The notes under the pieces: model-generated
The model's input: the letters and a program-made list of their open reading frames with translations, nothing else
Told to the model about the DNA's origin: nothing
Database searches by the model: none
Part shown: one piece after another, positions 45,937 to 56,852 of the stretch
Position numbering within the stretch: the first letter of the stretch is position 1
Layout: each line of letters opens with the position of its first letter
Assembly: GCA_030704615.1 (NCBI GenBank)
Contig: CM060733.1
Span: 57,596,001 to 57,660,000, forward strand
From: Takakia lepidozioides
Lineage: Eukaryota > Streptophyta > Takakiopsida > Takakiales > Takakiaceae
Reading direction: 5' to 3'
Length of the DNA stretch: 64,000 nucleotides
Program-made: the position numbers and the translations under genes

Positions 45937-46547
45937 GAATGTACGCATAAGATGTTGTTTGCTGTCGCCTTGTGGCCATATACCCCACGCCCAGTTTGTG
46001 TGGAACAAAAGGGAACAGAGGCTACCTTTGTGAGGGGCTCACTCTGGTAGTATGACTGACCTTGATAGAATGTACTCATAAGACGCTGTTTGCCGCAGCC
46101 TTGTTGCCAGTGACCACGCCCCCAGTTTGAGCGGAACACCAACTGACCTTGATAGAGACAATTATTTGGGTTTTCCAGATATCCTCTAGAAAGCCCTTCA
46201 CACAAGCATCAACTTGCTGTGTGTGACCTGCCCAGCAATTAGACCCAACATGGCCAGGGCTTTAGGCTCAGGCTCAAGATTTTGAAAGTTGGTGAACAGA
46301 GGTGCAGGGACAATGCTCTTGATGATCCTGAAGAAAATGGATATTGTCTTCAGGCTGCCTGCACATCGAGCAACTACAATTTCCTCTTCCTCTCTGCATT
46401 TGTTGATTGTTCGAAGGTAGGCCTCCCACCCCGACTTTAAATTTCAGTCTTGTGCTGACGGTAGGTAGGCCCTTTAGATCATCCTTAAGGTCCTCACCCA
46501 TGTCACAGACTGGAAACAAGTTCAGGGAAGTTTTCTGCCTAACTTCA
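45937..46547 (-). mobile_element. LINE-A copy with its own nested 72-bp LINE-A tail
   Basis: The minus-strand LINE-A 3' part is flanked by TTTGATGTAGA at 45,926-45,936 and 46,548-46,558. It encodes the segment around TSLNLFPVCDMGEDLKDDL and the C-terminal cysteine cluster with deletions. Within it, 46,070-46,141 is a second, 72-bp LINE-A tail flanked by a perfect 15-bp duplication, ACTGACCTTGATAGA (46,055-46,069 and 46,142-46,156). Confidence 0.9.
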
Positions 46548-46559
46548 TTTGATGTAGAC

Positions 46560-47033
46560 AGCATTTGGTCTGCAGAAGCGAGCATGAAATACTAATGTTG
46601 TTGTCGAAGCATTGTGCTCTGCATCTGGACTTCAGGCCTCCCAGACTGCACATCAGATGCAAATATATATTGTACCAGGCCGGGTAGTGACCATTAGCAT
46701 TAAAATATCAAAAGGGTTCAAAAGGGAATTCGATACTCAATAGCCAGGTTGAAGTAGGCTCATCAACCAGAGGTTCCATTCAGCAATAAACAAATTACTC
46801 AATTTTCCTCCTTATGTGAGTTTCTTTTGTTTCAAGGGTTGGTGTAAAGCACCACTATCGGTCAAAAAGGGGCCTGGGGCAGGATGATGACACCATATGT
46901 AGGAACCAGCTTTGGCTTGGAAGTTCTCCTAGCTCCCCAAGACCTGGACTCCAAATTTCAGCATTAATGGTTCAGATTTTATTTTTGGCTTGGCATTTAC
47001 GCTGATATGTGCATTTACATGTGGGTGTGATGC
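46560..47033. other. No gene recognised
   Basis: Spacer between the LINE and the gypsy element. Nothing supportable. Confidence 0.45.
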
Positions 47034-47130
47034 CTCAAAACGAGCCTGAAGCATATACTCCCTTCCTCTCAAGAAACAAGTTTTCACAACAAGGGGGCGA
47101 GCGGAAAGAACAGGCAATGCGCGAGAGGAG
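47034..47130 (-). repeat. Inverted copy of the 55,168-55,264 segment, abutting the left gypsy LTR
   Basis: About 97 bp (CAAAACGAGCCTGAAGCATA...GCGAGAGGAG) is the reverse complement of 55,168-55,264 with about three mismatches. The right-hand partner lies inside the element next to the 5' LTR. This one lies just outside the 3' LTR, where unique flanking DNA is expected. Confidence 0.85.
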
Positions 47131-47138
47131 GATCAAGC

Positions 47139-47494
47139 AGGCGGATCTGACACACATGAGCTCTCATCCAAAGCTTGTACACCGAAATCACATATACACT
47201 AACACCCGAGTACACCGCCCTGACCTTGTGTCAGGGCGCCATCTTTATACAAAAGCCCTAGCATTAGTTGCTCGTAGCGTGGCGAGGCGTCACAAGCCAA
47301 AACCCACGGCGCCGCTTTGTAACCCTAGATCTGGTGAAGGGCCAGGATGTGGCCACCAGCCAAAACTAACCCTAACCTAGATATAATTGTAACGGTTTAA
47401 CGGCATTATACGCCAAAAAATTATACTATGGATGTGTATCGCCATTTTGGATGAAATGGGTCATTTCTAGGCTAAGCAAATATGGGGCATTACA
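47139..47494 (-). repeat. 3' LTR of the gypsy element
   Basis: Ends TGTAATGCCCCATATTTGC on the minus strand and contains a segment of about 38 bp that the other LTR lacks. The edge near 47,139 is set only by where similarity to the other LTR stops. Confidence 0.8.
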
Positions 47495-47516
47495 TCTCTG
47501 AAGCCTACCCCCCACA
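47495..47516 (-). promoter_or_regulatory. Polypurine tract of the gypsy element
   Basis: The minus strand reads GTGGGGGGTAGGCTTCAGAGA immediately before the 3' LTR start, the expected position of the plus-strand primer. Confidence 0.6.
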
Positions 47517-47926
47517 AAAAATCCTGAGTTCCGCGAAGGGAAAATAAATAATAAGGAAATATCACCCTCCACTGTTGGGTGAAAAACCTACCAAGGGAAA
47601 ACCTAGCACTTGCAAATTGGGCCGAGGACAAAACCCTTGGCTAGGAAAACCGTGCAGGGAGTATAGATGGTGATATATACCATGAGACTAAAATATTTCT
47701 AAGGCCTAGAGAGGTCAAGTCCTAGGACCCCAAGAATCACCATCCGCAAGCTAATACTAAGCCGCTGAAGAGAAGAGGATCAAGCTGAAGTAGATCGGCA
47801 AAGAAGATCAAGACATCACCCCACCGTACGCCCCTCCACATTACCACATGTAAGATCAAAAACTAGCTCGGAATGCACCAAGTCCGTCAAGGAAACAGGT
47901 TCATCCCGCACTTCAGTATTGGAGCC

Positions 47927-49104
47927 TTATGGAAGAAAGAGAGCACGTCGCCCAGGTAAAATCTGATAGATCAAGTATGGGCCTTCGATCTTGAGCTTAG
48001 ATTTGCATGCATGTTTGTCATGCTGTAATCGAACGCACACGGTCTGTCCCACCTGAAACAGGTTAGAATACTTGACACGCTTGTTAAAATTACGGGCCTG
48101 GGTTAGCTGAGCCTTACCAATGTTTGTTTTGGCATCATGGATAGACACTGCATGCCGAGCATGAAGATCCTCAACAAAGGTATCAAGATCAATCGGATCA
48201 GCAACAGTAGAGATAAGAGGGGTAGAATGCAAAAGAGAAACACACTTGCGACCATACAACAACTCAAAATGAGTCTTCTTGGTGCTAGCATGCACGGCGG
48301 GAAGAAATGTATCCCACTCCCTGGTAAATGCGCCATTCTTCTCCAACATTCGGCAAAGAGTTTGGTTGAAGCGTTCCATAAGGCCATTGGTCTGGGGATG
48401 GTATGGGGCTGTGGTGGAGTGCTTAATACCGAAATTGAAGCAAACCGCCGTGAGGAGCTGGTTACAAAACTCATTGCCCTGATCTGTTAGTATCTCCCGA
48501 TGACACTCATGCCGCATAAGGATCTCATTGAAGAAGAACTGAGCTACAGCATCACTAGCCTTGGAACGCAAAGGCCGGACTTCTACCCACTTAGTCAAGT
48601 AGTCGGTAGCAACACAAAGGTAGTTTTGACCCTTTGATGTGAGTGCGAGGGGTCCTACTAAGTCAATGCCAACACTAGCAAAAGCAAGGTGGCAGGCAAA
48701 GGCTACAGCTCATACAAGATCCGGGCCCTAGGGAGAGCAATGTTAGCACGACAACCTTCACACTTAGAGATGAACTCTGTGACGTCTCGGTGAATTCCCA
48801 GCCAATAGTATACCTCTTGGATGCGGGCCACAATTTTCTTGATACCAAGGTGACATGCATACAAAGAACAATGGAAACGCTCCAATAAAGCATTCAGCTG
48901 GCTTCGTGGTGGCACCTCCAAATAGCATGGCACTCCTCCTCTAATGAGCTCCTTGAAAAGCTTAACACCCATAAAATGGTGAGTAGACACATGATACATA
49001 ATTTGTTTACGTAAGGACTCGGAAAGGCCAGCAGGCGAACGCCCTGATTGGCATTGCTGGAATAGCGCAGCATATAGTTGATCATCTATGACTGCACTGC
49101 ACAT
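47927..49104 (-). pseudogene. Gypsy integrase
   Basis: Starts with the H2C2 zinc-binding part (FHCSLYACHLG, then CEGCRANI at 49,104-48,703). The core at 48,598-47,927 has TKWVEV with the first acidic site just upstream, LTDQGNEFCNQLL, and HSTTAPYHPQTNGLMERFNQ, giving D,D35E. The C-terminal part RVKYSNLFQVGQTV...LKIEGPY follows. A frame break lies between the two parts. Confidence 0.88.
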
Positions 49105-49364
49105 AAAGGTAAATAATGGGCTTTAGAGAAGGTGGTCTGGAGTGCCCGCACCTATGATTTCCAGCCAGGGATACCTTCACCTCATTTGTTACTACTCATG
49201 GACAACCAAATCATGCCTTGAGGCTCAAGCCAATAGTCACACCGGAGTGCAGCAGCTGAAATACAACATACTCGGAGGCCTAGGAAAGAGAAGAACTGAA
49301 TCACAACAAGGAACTTCCACCAAACCATCTGAATTCTCTCTAAGCGATAAATCCACCACACATA

Positions 49365-50036
49365 CTAACACACAAAAAAAAAATCAACCAAGATCATCAA
49401 GAAGGCTAGACCAGCCCCAAGCAGCCAATATGCCATTGGAATCCAAGGCCAAGAGGTGTTGATCTGCACAAGAAGGTTGAGAAGAGGGGCAGGATCAGGA
49501 GGAGGGGCTGCATTAGCAGCAACAAGGTCATCCAAGGTTAACATAGGCCTGCTGACAGGAGGATCTACCCGTGTGAGCGGATCAGCATTTGTGTTTTCTT
49601 TGCTCTTCTTGTAGACTATATCCATGTCAAATTCCTGTAGGTACATAGTCCATCTAGCAAATCTGCCATGAAGTTCCTTTGGCTTAACAAGATCCTTAAG
49701 TGGAAGATAATCAATCTCTACCACAAACCGGCTGCCATGTAAATATTGCCTGAAATGCTTGACACCAAATACCAGGGCTAGACCCTCCTCATCAGATATG
49801 GAATAATTCCTTTCATGACGATCTAGACGACGAGATGCATAAGCTATTACATGCTCCTTGCCTTCTACAACTTGACATAAGATTGCAGAGATGACAACAT
49901 CTGATGCATCAGTCTGAAGCAAGAAAGGTAATTCAAAGTTGGGAAACATCAGGATGGGAGCTGAACACAAAGCCTTGCGAAGGGTGTCAAAGGCAGCCTG
50001 CTGGGAGAAGGTCCATTCAAACCTAACATCTTGCAC
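49365..50036 (-). pseudogene. Gypsy RNase H
   Basis: LQTDASDVVISAILCQ carries the catalytic Asp region. HVIAYASRRLDRHERNYSI and ELHGRFARWTMYLQEFDMDI follow, the standard RNase HI-like domain after gypsy RT. Confidence 0.88.
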
Positions 50037-50039
50037 AAC

Positions 50040-51370
50040 ACCTTGGTCAGAGGATGAGCAAGCTTGGTAAAGTTCTTTATGAAGCGCCTATAATAAGAAG
50101 CCAGACCAAGGAATGATTTGATACAATGTTTATCCCTGGGAATAGGAAAGCCCCAAACTAACTCAAGCTTAGCAGGATCAGGAAACAAACCATCTTTGGA
50201 CAGGATATGACCAAAAGTGCAGCTCAGACATGAACAGCTCACACTTCTTGGGTTTTACCTTGTCAAGTCTTGCAGTGCGCAATTTGCTGAAAACATGTTG
50301 TAGATCAGTCAAGTGAGCATCAAAACTGGCTAAGTATACATTGATATCATCGACATAAATCAAAGCACACTCCCAGCGAAGATTGCCCAAGACAATGTCC
50401 ATGAGGCGTTGAAAAGTAGAGGTGGCATTGCACAAACCAAAAGGCATGGTCTCATATTGGTATTTGCCCATGCGACACACAAATGAGGTCTTTTCCTTGG
50501 CTGCTTCAGTAAGAGGAACTTGCCAAAAACCAAATGCAAGATCAAGAGAGGAGAAAATTGTAGCACCATGCAATTGATCCAAGGTCTCATTAATCATGGG
50601 TAGTGGGTATGCATATTTTTTGGTGATGTCATTCAGTTTCCTGAAAGTCAACACATAAGCGGGTGGTGCCATCTTTCTTACCTAACCAGGACAACTAGAT
50701 TGGCCCAAGGAGAAACTGAAGGCTTAATCACACTAGCATCAAGCATTTTCTGGACTTCTTCTTCTTGGACTATAACACGTTCCTTGACACTCTCCCGGTA
50801 TGCAAATTGTTTAATAAGAGGTCTTTCAGTGACAATGTCATGTTGAAGGATAGGAGTGTGCCCCAAATCAGTGGATCCCAAACTGAAAACATCTAGATTA
50901 TTTGCAATAAGCATTTCCACTTTCATCGTTTGACCTGAAGAGAGAGTGGTGCCCAACTTGATTTCAGATAATACTTTGGTGAGGGCTGTCTTACCTTCTA
51001 GGCTGAAATCAGGGACAGGTGGTGGTGCAACTGCAGCAACAGCATCCAAGGGGCCATGTTGGATGCCAATGGCCTCAAGTCCTAAGCCAGCTTGTACCTC
51101 TTGTATTTTAGCAATGGGTAGAGCAATGATGCGAGCCAGAACTTGCCCATTCTTAATAATCACAGGGAAGCGCTCGGGATTAGCAATCAGAATCTTGATT
51201 TCTTGCCTATATCCTCTATCTAGAACACTAGTGGCCACCAGACAATGCTTAAGGGCAGTCAGTCTCCTCCATCCTTCAACTTCTAGGAAATGAGTTGTTG
51301 GACATAAGAAGACCAGACCAGTCTTGACCACCTTTTGGGTCATGGCAGGGATGGTGATATTGAGAGGCAC
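50040..51370 (-). pseudogene. Gypsy reverse transcriptase
   Basis: Catalytic core at 50,672-50,178: FRKLNDITKKYAYPLPMI, FSSLDLAFGFWQVPL, KTSFVCRMGKYQYETMPFGL, and ALIYVDDINVY with the YVDD active site. The upstream part at 51,370-50,678 includes QEEEVQKMLDASVIKPSVSP. Frames differ between the pieces, so at least two indels are present. Confidence 0.9.
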
Positions 51371-51673
51371 GAATTAGAGTAGAATTCTTTGGAATAGCTA
51401 TGGGCATCCCTATCCTATCCCCAGCACCAGGAACATGCCACTGATATAAGAGTTGAAAATTAGGCTGGAACTTGTAGAAATCATTCCAATTGAGGTTGGA
51501 GTGAGAGTTCTGTTATACCTCATTTATCAGGGCCTGGACTCTGGACAAATTGGCTGTAGCAAACCCAGCTTTGATGTTCACTGCTTTCAAGGGAACCACT
51601 ACTTCATGCCCTTCTCCATTGTTAAAGCGAAGGGAGTAGTCTGCTAAGCTGGGGTGGCACCAGCTCCAGTCAT

Positions 51674-51934
51674 CTAGTCAAGGCCTAGCAGAAATTGATC
51701 TCCAATGGTAACTATGCAGGTTACCACAACCTCCTTTTTATGAATTCTGATGGGAACAGTGACTAATCCTAAGGGCTCATACCTGGATCCATCTACAATT
51801 AGCACCTCAATACCTGTGGCAGGGCAGAGTTTAAGACCAAGAACTCTTACAACACTTAAAGGTATAGCAGATATAGTGCATCCAGTATCAACCACACAGG
51901 GAAAGCTGAGCTCGTGGATATGGCACTGGGCCAT
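51674..51934 (-). pseudogene. Gypsy aspartic protease
   Basis: HELSFPCVVDTGCTISAIPL carries a DTG active site. This is followed by LGLKLCPATGIEVLIVDGS and ending DQFLLGLD, as in retroviral-type proteases between gag and RT. Confidence 0.82.
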
Positions 51935-52105
51935 GAGGGGACTGATCTGCTAGCCAGCAGTCTGTCTACTGAGAGGACAATGCAAAGCTTTAGAGTTAGT
52001 AGATAAAACAGCTTGAATTGGAACATGAGAAGTAGGGTTGGTAGATGATGGACCTCTTGCCCCCTTCCCAAGAGGTCTCTCTAGTTTAAAGGAGGGGAAG
52101 AGCCA

Positions 52106-53892
52106 CTAGCTGTCTTCTTGTTCTTGATCAACTCTGGTAGCCCAGAATGTCTGCACAATGCTTCGTCCAGTGTTCAAAAGATCCACAAATGTAACAGGCA
52201 GCAAAATTACCCTCATAGGCTTGTCCAGTCTGGGTTTGACCTCTATTGTTACCACCTGTTTGTCCTTGGCCATGTCGAGGCTGCCACCTCTGTTGATGAG
52301 CCGGCATGGCAGCAAACTGAGTGGCCACAGACTCACTAAGACTTCCCACAGTATTAGCCAATCCCTGAAGAGTAAAGTCATCAGCTTTGCATAGCATAGC
52401 AGGAGGAACATAGGAGGAGGATGTTGCAAACATGCCAAGCTCTGAGCCCATTGGAGCTTGAAACTTGGCATGATGTTGCATTGATTTGCTGTCAGCCAAG
52501 TCAGCCATTTTTAAGATTAATTTCTGCTAACATAGTCTTGTCATTGACAAAATGACGTCGTTGAGCCCAATTCTGAATAGTGGAAGACAACCCAAGGATA
52601 AAATACCTCTTAACCATGCGATCCCTCTCTGCGAGGTCTATAATATTTTCAACAACAGCAAATTTGAGATCCATGTAATATTTCCACAAGGACTCCCCAG
52701 GTTGGTAAGTCCTGGCAGAAAGCTTGGTAAAACAATCCAGATGCCTCTCAGGAGGTTTGAACTATGTCTTTGCCCATTCCACCAGAGTTGCCCAATTGAG
52801 GCTGAGATCATCCATGACAGCTGCATGCAGGAAGTCACGAGCTGGTCCCTTCATGCTCATCCTACAGATCGTCATCTTGAAATTCTTAGGCACTCCATTG
52901 ACACTAGCAATGACCTCAAACATCTGAAGATATCTATCAAAGTCTTCTCCCATGGTATATTCTGGGTAAGGTTGAGTAGTCAGCTGAGGGATCAAATGAC
53001 AAGGAAAGCTATGGTTGATGTGACTAGGGAGGACAGACCCATGAGCAGGGCAACAGGTTCCATGGGAGTAGCACTACTATGCACATATCCAATAGCTGCA
53101 GAATTATAACTCATATTATTATTGCTGGCTGATCCTACAGCAGTTGAAATGGGCAGATGTGACATCACCGTGCCCATGGGGAGAGCAGGTGTTGCCAAGG
53201 TAAGTCAACTTCAAGTGGGTTTGTGGCATTCCACTCATGGGAAGAGTGGATGCCACTCCCACCGGTTGTATTGATACTGATCCTATACCGCTAGGAGAGA
53301 TATTGCTAACATGCATGCCTATGGACAGGCTAGAGACAAGGTGTGGTAGCACCCCAGCCTGTGGAGCAGGGAGAGCCCCCACTGATTGACCTGTGATGGC
53401 AGGAGTCGGAGCAGCAGATACACTAGAGGGCCCTTGCATCTTGATACCCCCACCTCGAACAACACCATACACATTCAACACAGGAAAATTGCCTACATGC
53501 ATACCCGAATTTGCATGCAACAAATTCCCTCCCCCGAGAGTGGGACTAGGGAAATTTACAACAGGCAACACACTAGGACTCAAATTAGCAACCTGGGCCG
53601 GCATACTGCTCGCAATAGCCCGATTGTCCGAGACCAACCCGATTCTGCCCTGCCCATGACCAGATCGCCTCATGGGCTCACTACCTTGAACCTCCATGGC
53701 TCCACTAATCTGAGTAGGAAAAATTGCGGGGTCCACCCCCGATTCCATGGGCAAAACAACAGAGCCCTCCTTATTTATCCTCACGATACCATCATCATGC
53801 AACAGTTCTAAGTCCTCCTCAAAATTACCAGAGTCCAAGGAAACTTCATCAATCAAGGCATTACCTGTCCTGGAGGTTGTCTGATTCCCCAC
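52106..53892 (-). pseudogene. Gypsy gag
   Basis: A long N-terminal open part (53,892-53,119) of low complexity, then capsid-like sequence (EDFDRYLQMFEVIASVNG, MSMKGPARDFLHAAV, at 52,995-52,762). A CCHC zinc knuckle CYICGSFEHWTKHC lies at about 52,190. Stops and shifts interrupt it. A further minus-strand open region at 54,501-53,944 is unidentified and may be leader sequence. Confidence 0.78.
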
Positions 53893-55565
53893 TTACATCA
53901 GGTATGCCCTTGCCAGGCGGCCCGAGTGGCTCTCGTGAACTAGTCATGAACTTCTATCTACCAGATCGCAACCAAGAACTTGCAGATGTGTTTGGCATGC
54001 AAAAACAAAGACAATCGTGGAAAAGAAAGAACCTCTAAGCCGTTGGGATGAGCAGCCGCGGCCTTGGCTTGGCACCCGTGAAGCTTCGGGAGTCCAGACA
54101 GAGCAAGAAAGAAGCTTGAGCGGGTCGTGAGAACTGGAACCATAAACTGCCAACGCCAGCCACTCCCACACTCTCTCGTCCTTAATCCAGAAGCCCACCC
54201 GTGTCGTGTCGTTCTCCTCCCACGTCCGGGACAGCACTGAGGAATTGGGAAAGCTATCCAGGTGATCTGCAACGCGAGGGCAAAGTACACGCTGCTCTTC
54301 AAAGCAGGTGCCTGGCAAAATCACGATGTCGGACGACTGCACATGCAAACTATTTCCCACGAGACCATCCACCAGTCCACTGTCGTGGGTTTGTAACGAC
54401 ATACCCGGGAGTGAAATCGAAGAGCTCGTAACAACAAGGCTCCAGAGCCTTCGAGCAACAATGAAAGCCAAGAGCCTGTTGTCTATTCGGTCGTCTGCCA
54501 CAGGCCCGACTCACGGCGGACGGATAATGGTAAGTGGAGCCCGAGCGCTTCCCAGGCCACCTGCCGATGATGAAGAAGACGAGCCTTGAATACTTCTGTC
54601 CGCAAGCGCAGGGAATTTCTAACAGCCACGACGGCTCGGGTCTGGCACAACGTACTCTCTCTCCCAAAATTAGAACTAGACCCAGGTCGCACAAAAATCG
54701 CCTCGTGATGACTGTTCATCCTTTCAAACAGATGCTTCAAACTTTTCAAACCACTGCACATCCTCCGGAAGCAACTCTCCTAGAGACTCATCATAATCCT
54801 GAGAGCGCTCAACATCCCTCTCAAACTCTCTCTCTCGTTCTCTCAGACACTCGTAATAAGGACCTGGATCATAGAAATTATCAAAATGATAGTACTATGG
54901 ATCACAACTATCTAGAGAGCTGGGCGACCTCTCATCTCCAGGCTTCGGCCTCATTCACATTAACATCATATCTAGGGCTAGATGAATTCAAATGCACGAC
55001 AAGACCAGGACCATCTACACTGGCACGAGGTTCCCTGTGTTTCAACACATAACAGGGAAGAGGATCTTAGAGGTGCTCCGTGCTGGGTTTAGGCAGGGGT
55101 GACACTGGCGAGGCAACAATGCCAAGCAGTGCACGTCGAGAGGGGTTAGTGGCAGCAAGATCAATCGCCTCCTCTCGCGCATTGCCTGCTCTTTCCGCTT
55201 GCCCCCTTGTTGTGAAAACTTGTTTTTTGAGAGGAAGGGAGTATATGCTTCAGGCTCGTTTTGTGGTGAAGAGAAGCCGGGTAGCGTCTAGGTGTTTTAG
55301 CATCCACTACCCGCTCCGACAGCATTGTTAGGTTGTTGAGGGATCTGCACGCTAATTTTTTGATCGTTGCTCTCTAAACAGTCTTGTCTGATGGCGGCCA
55401 ACCACCTTGCGATGTTTTCTCTTGTTGTTTCGTATTTGCTTTCTCACCCTGCTCATTGTGCTGTGTTGCAGGATGATGGCCTCAGTGCGTAGTACAAGCT
55501 GTGTAGCACGCAGAGAGAGAGAAAACCTGTCGGTGCAAGTTGATTTGGTTTTTGAGATTGAGACT

Positions 55566-55880
55566 AGGCGGATCTAACACACAAGAGCTCATCCAAAGCT
55601 TGTACACCGAAATCACATATACACTAACACCCGAGTACACCGCCCTGACCTTGTGTCAAAGCGCCGTCTTTATACAAAAGCCCTAGCTTTAGTTGCTCGC
55701 CGCGTGGCGAGGCGTCACAAGCCAAAACCCACGGCGCCACTCTGTAACCCTAGATCTGATGAAGGGCCAGGATGGCCACCAGCCAAAACTAACCCTAACC
55801 AAAAAATTATACTATGGATGTGTATCGCAGTTTTGGATGAAACAGGTCATTTCTAGGCTAAGCAAATATGGGGCATTACA
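55566..55880 (-). repeat. 5' LTR of the gypsy element
   Basis: Matches the left LTR from GGCGGATCT to GGGGCATTACA, minus the ~38-bp segment. The outer boundary is at 55,880. Confidence 0.8.
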
Positions 55881-56852
55881 TGGGTCTGAGCCTGTGGTTC
55901 TTTTTTCATTAGCATCATACCTCATAAATGACAGGGCTATTTTCTCCCCTTCAAGTATGGGCCTGAACTGTGAATTGTTGCTCCAAGCATTATCAAGAAT
56001 GTCGCAAAATGATGAGATATTATGATGCTCAGGTGACCAAGGAGTTTTACTCTACCTTGAAAACTCACCGTATCTGTTGTTCCACAGCTTGATGTTTTGC
56101 TTAGTTGTGTTGATTTTCTTCTTTCTATTCAAGGTGGCTCATACCATGGAAATGTACAATTTTTTAAAACAGACTGTTCAACATATAGCCCCAAAGAAAT
56201 GTCTTCTCCATACCTTTCTAAAGAGCTCTTGCACACTTGTTATAACTCAATATTTAAAAGTCATAAGCCTTTGGATTTGTAATTAGTTCCATGAGATTAT
56301 TTTCATGCCAAAAAGCTGCAGACTTCAGCCTCTTTCATACAGACCAACAGGATCTCATGTTCAGTTTAGAGGTGTCATGTGTCATGAGACAGATTTGGAC
56401 GTTTCTGGGCAGCCATAACAACATTAGCTACTGAGGTGTGCCAGGTCAACACAAGAAACACATCTATGTGCAGAGAAGTTCATGCAACAATTTGAACATA
56501 GGAGGTTTTCCGGTTTCAATGCTACATCCACACTTCACAATCAACACACCTGCTTTTCAGCACCATTACAGCTCATGTACAAATGGCTGCCAACTTTTCA
56601 CTTAGGCGAAGGGTGAATGTATGAAACCACAACAGAGTTTTCTGCAATAGGAAAGACATTTGTTCTTCCTACCACGATAATAAGTTAGATGGGTTTACAA
56701 AAGGGCCTCTGTCCCCTTTCTGAAAACAACCATAAAAATAATAGAATTGAAAAAATTGGGAGGCCCCATTGGTGTGGGCATGAAGGCTTACCGGAATTAA
56801 GTTGGACGAAAGATCTCCCCTCTTATCGAGTTAGCCCACGTGTAGGGTTCAC
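55881..56852. other. Spacer; likely holds the 3' end of the RDR gene
   Basis: No motif-bearing frame. The RDR exon at 57,075-56,853 ends in a donor-like site, so one short terminal exon is expected here but I could not identify it. Confidence 0.4.

Larger units (their letters stand above)
47139..55880 (-). mobile_element. Ty3/gypsy LTR retrotransposon, decayed
   Basis: LTRs of about 356 bp (47,139-47,494) and 315 bp (55,566-55,880) match over their length, apart from a ~38-bp segment (CTAGATATAATTGTAACGG...) present only on the left. On the minus strand both start TGTAATGCCCC. Between them, in minus-strand order, are gag, protease, reverse transcriptase, RNase H and integrase, the gypsy order. 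A purine tract (GTGGGGGGTAGGCTTCAGAG) abuts the left LTR. The domains lie in at least four different registers with stops between, so the copy is inactive. The inner LTR edge and the primer-binding site could not be defined, and no target duplication was found. Confidence 0.9.

Noticed and set aside
47378-47392. Telomere-type CCCTAA repeat
   Set aside because: Only about two units, within an LTR, and repeated at the same place in the other LTR.
54534-55052. 172-codon open frame on the plus strand
   Set aside because: Antisense to the gypsy leader, serine/threonine-rich, with no motif.
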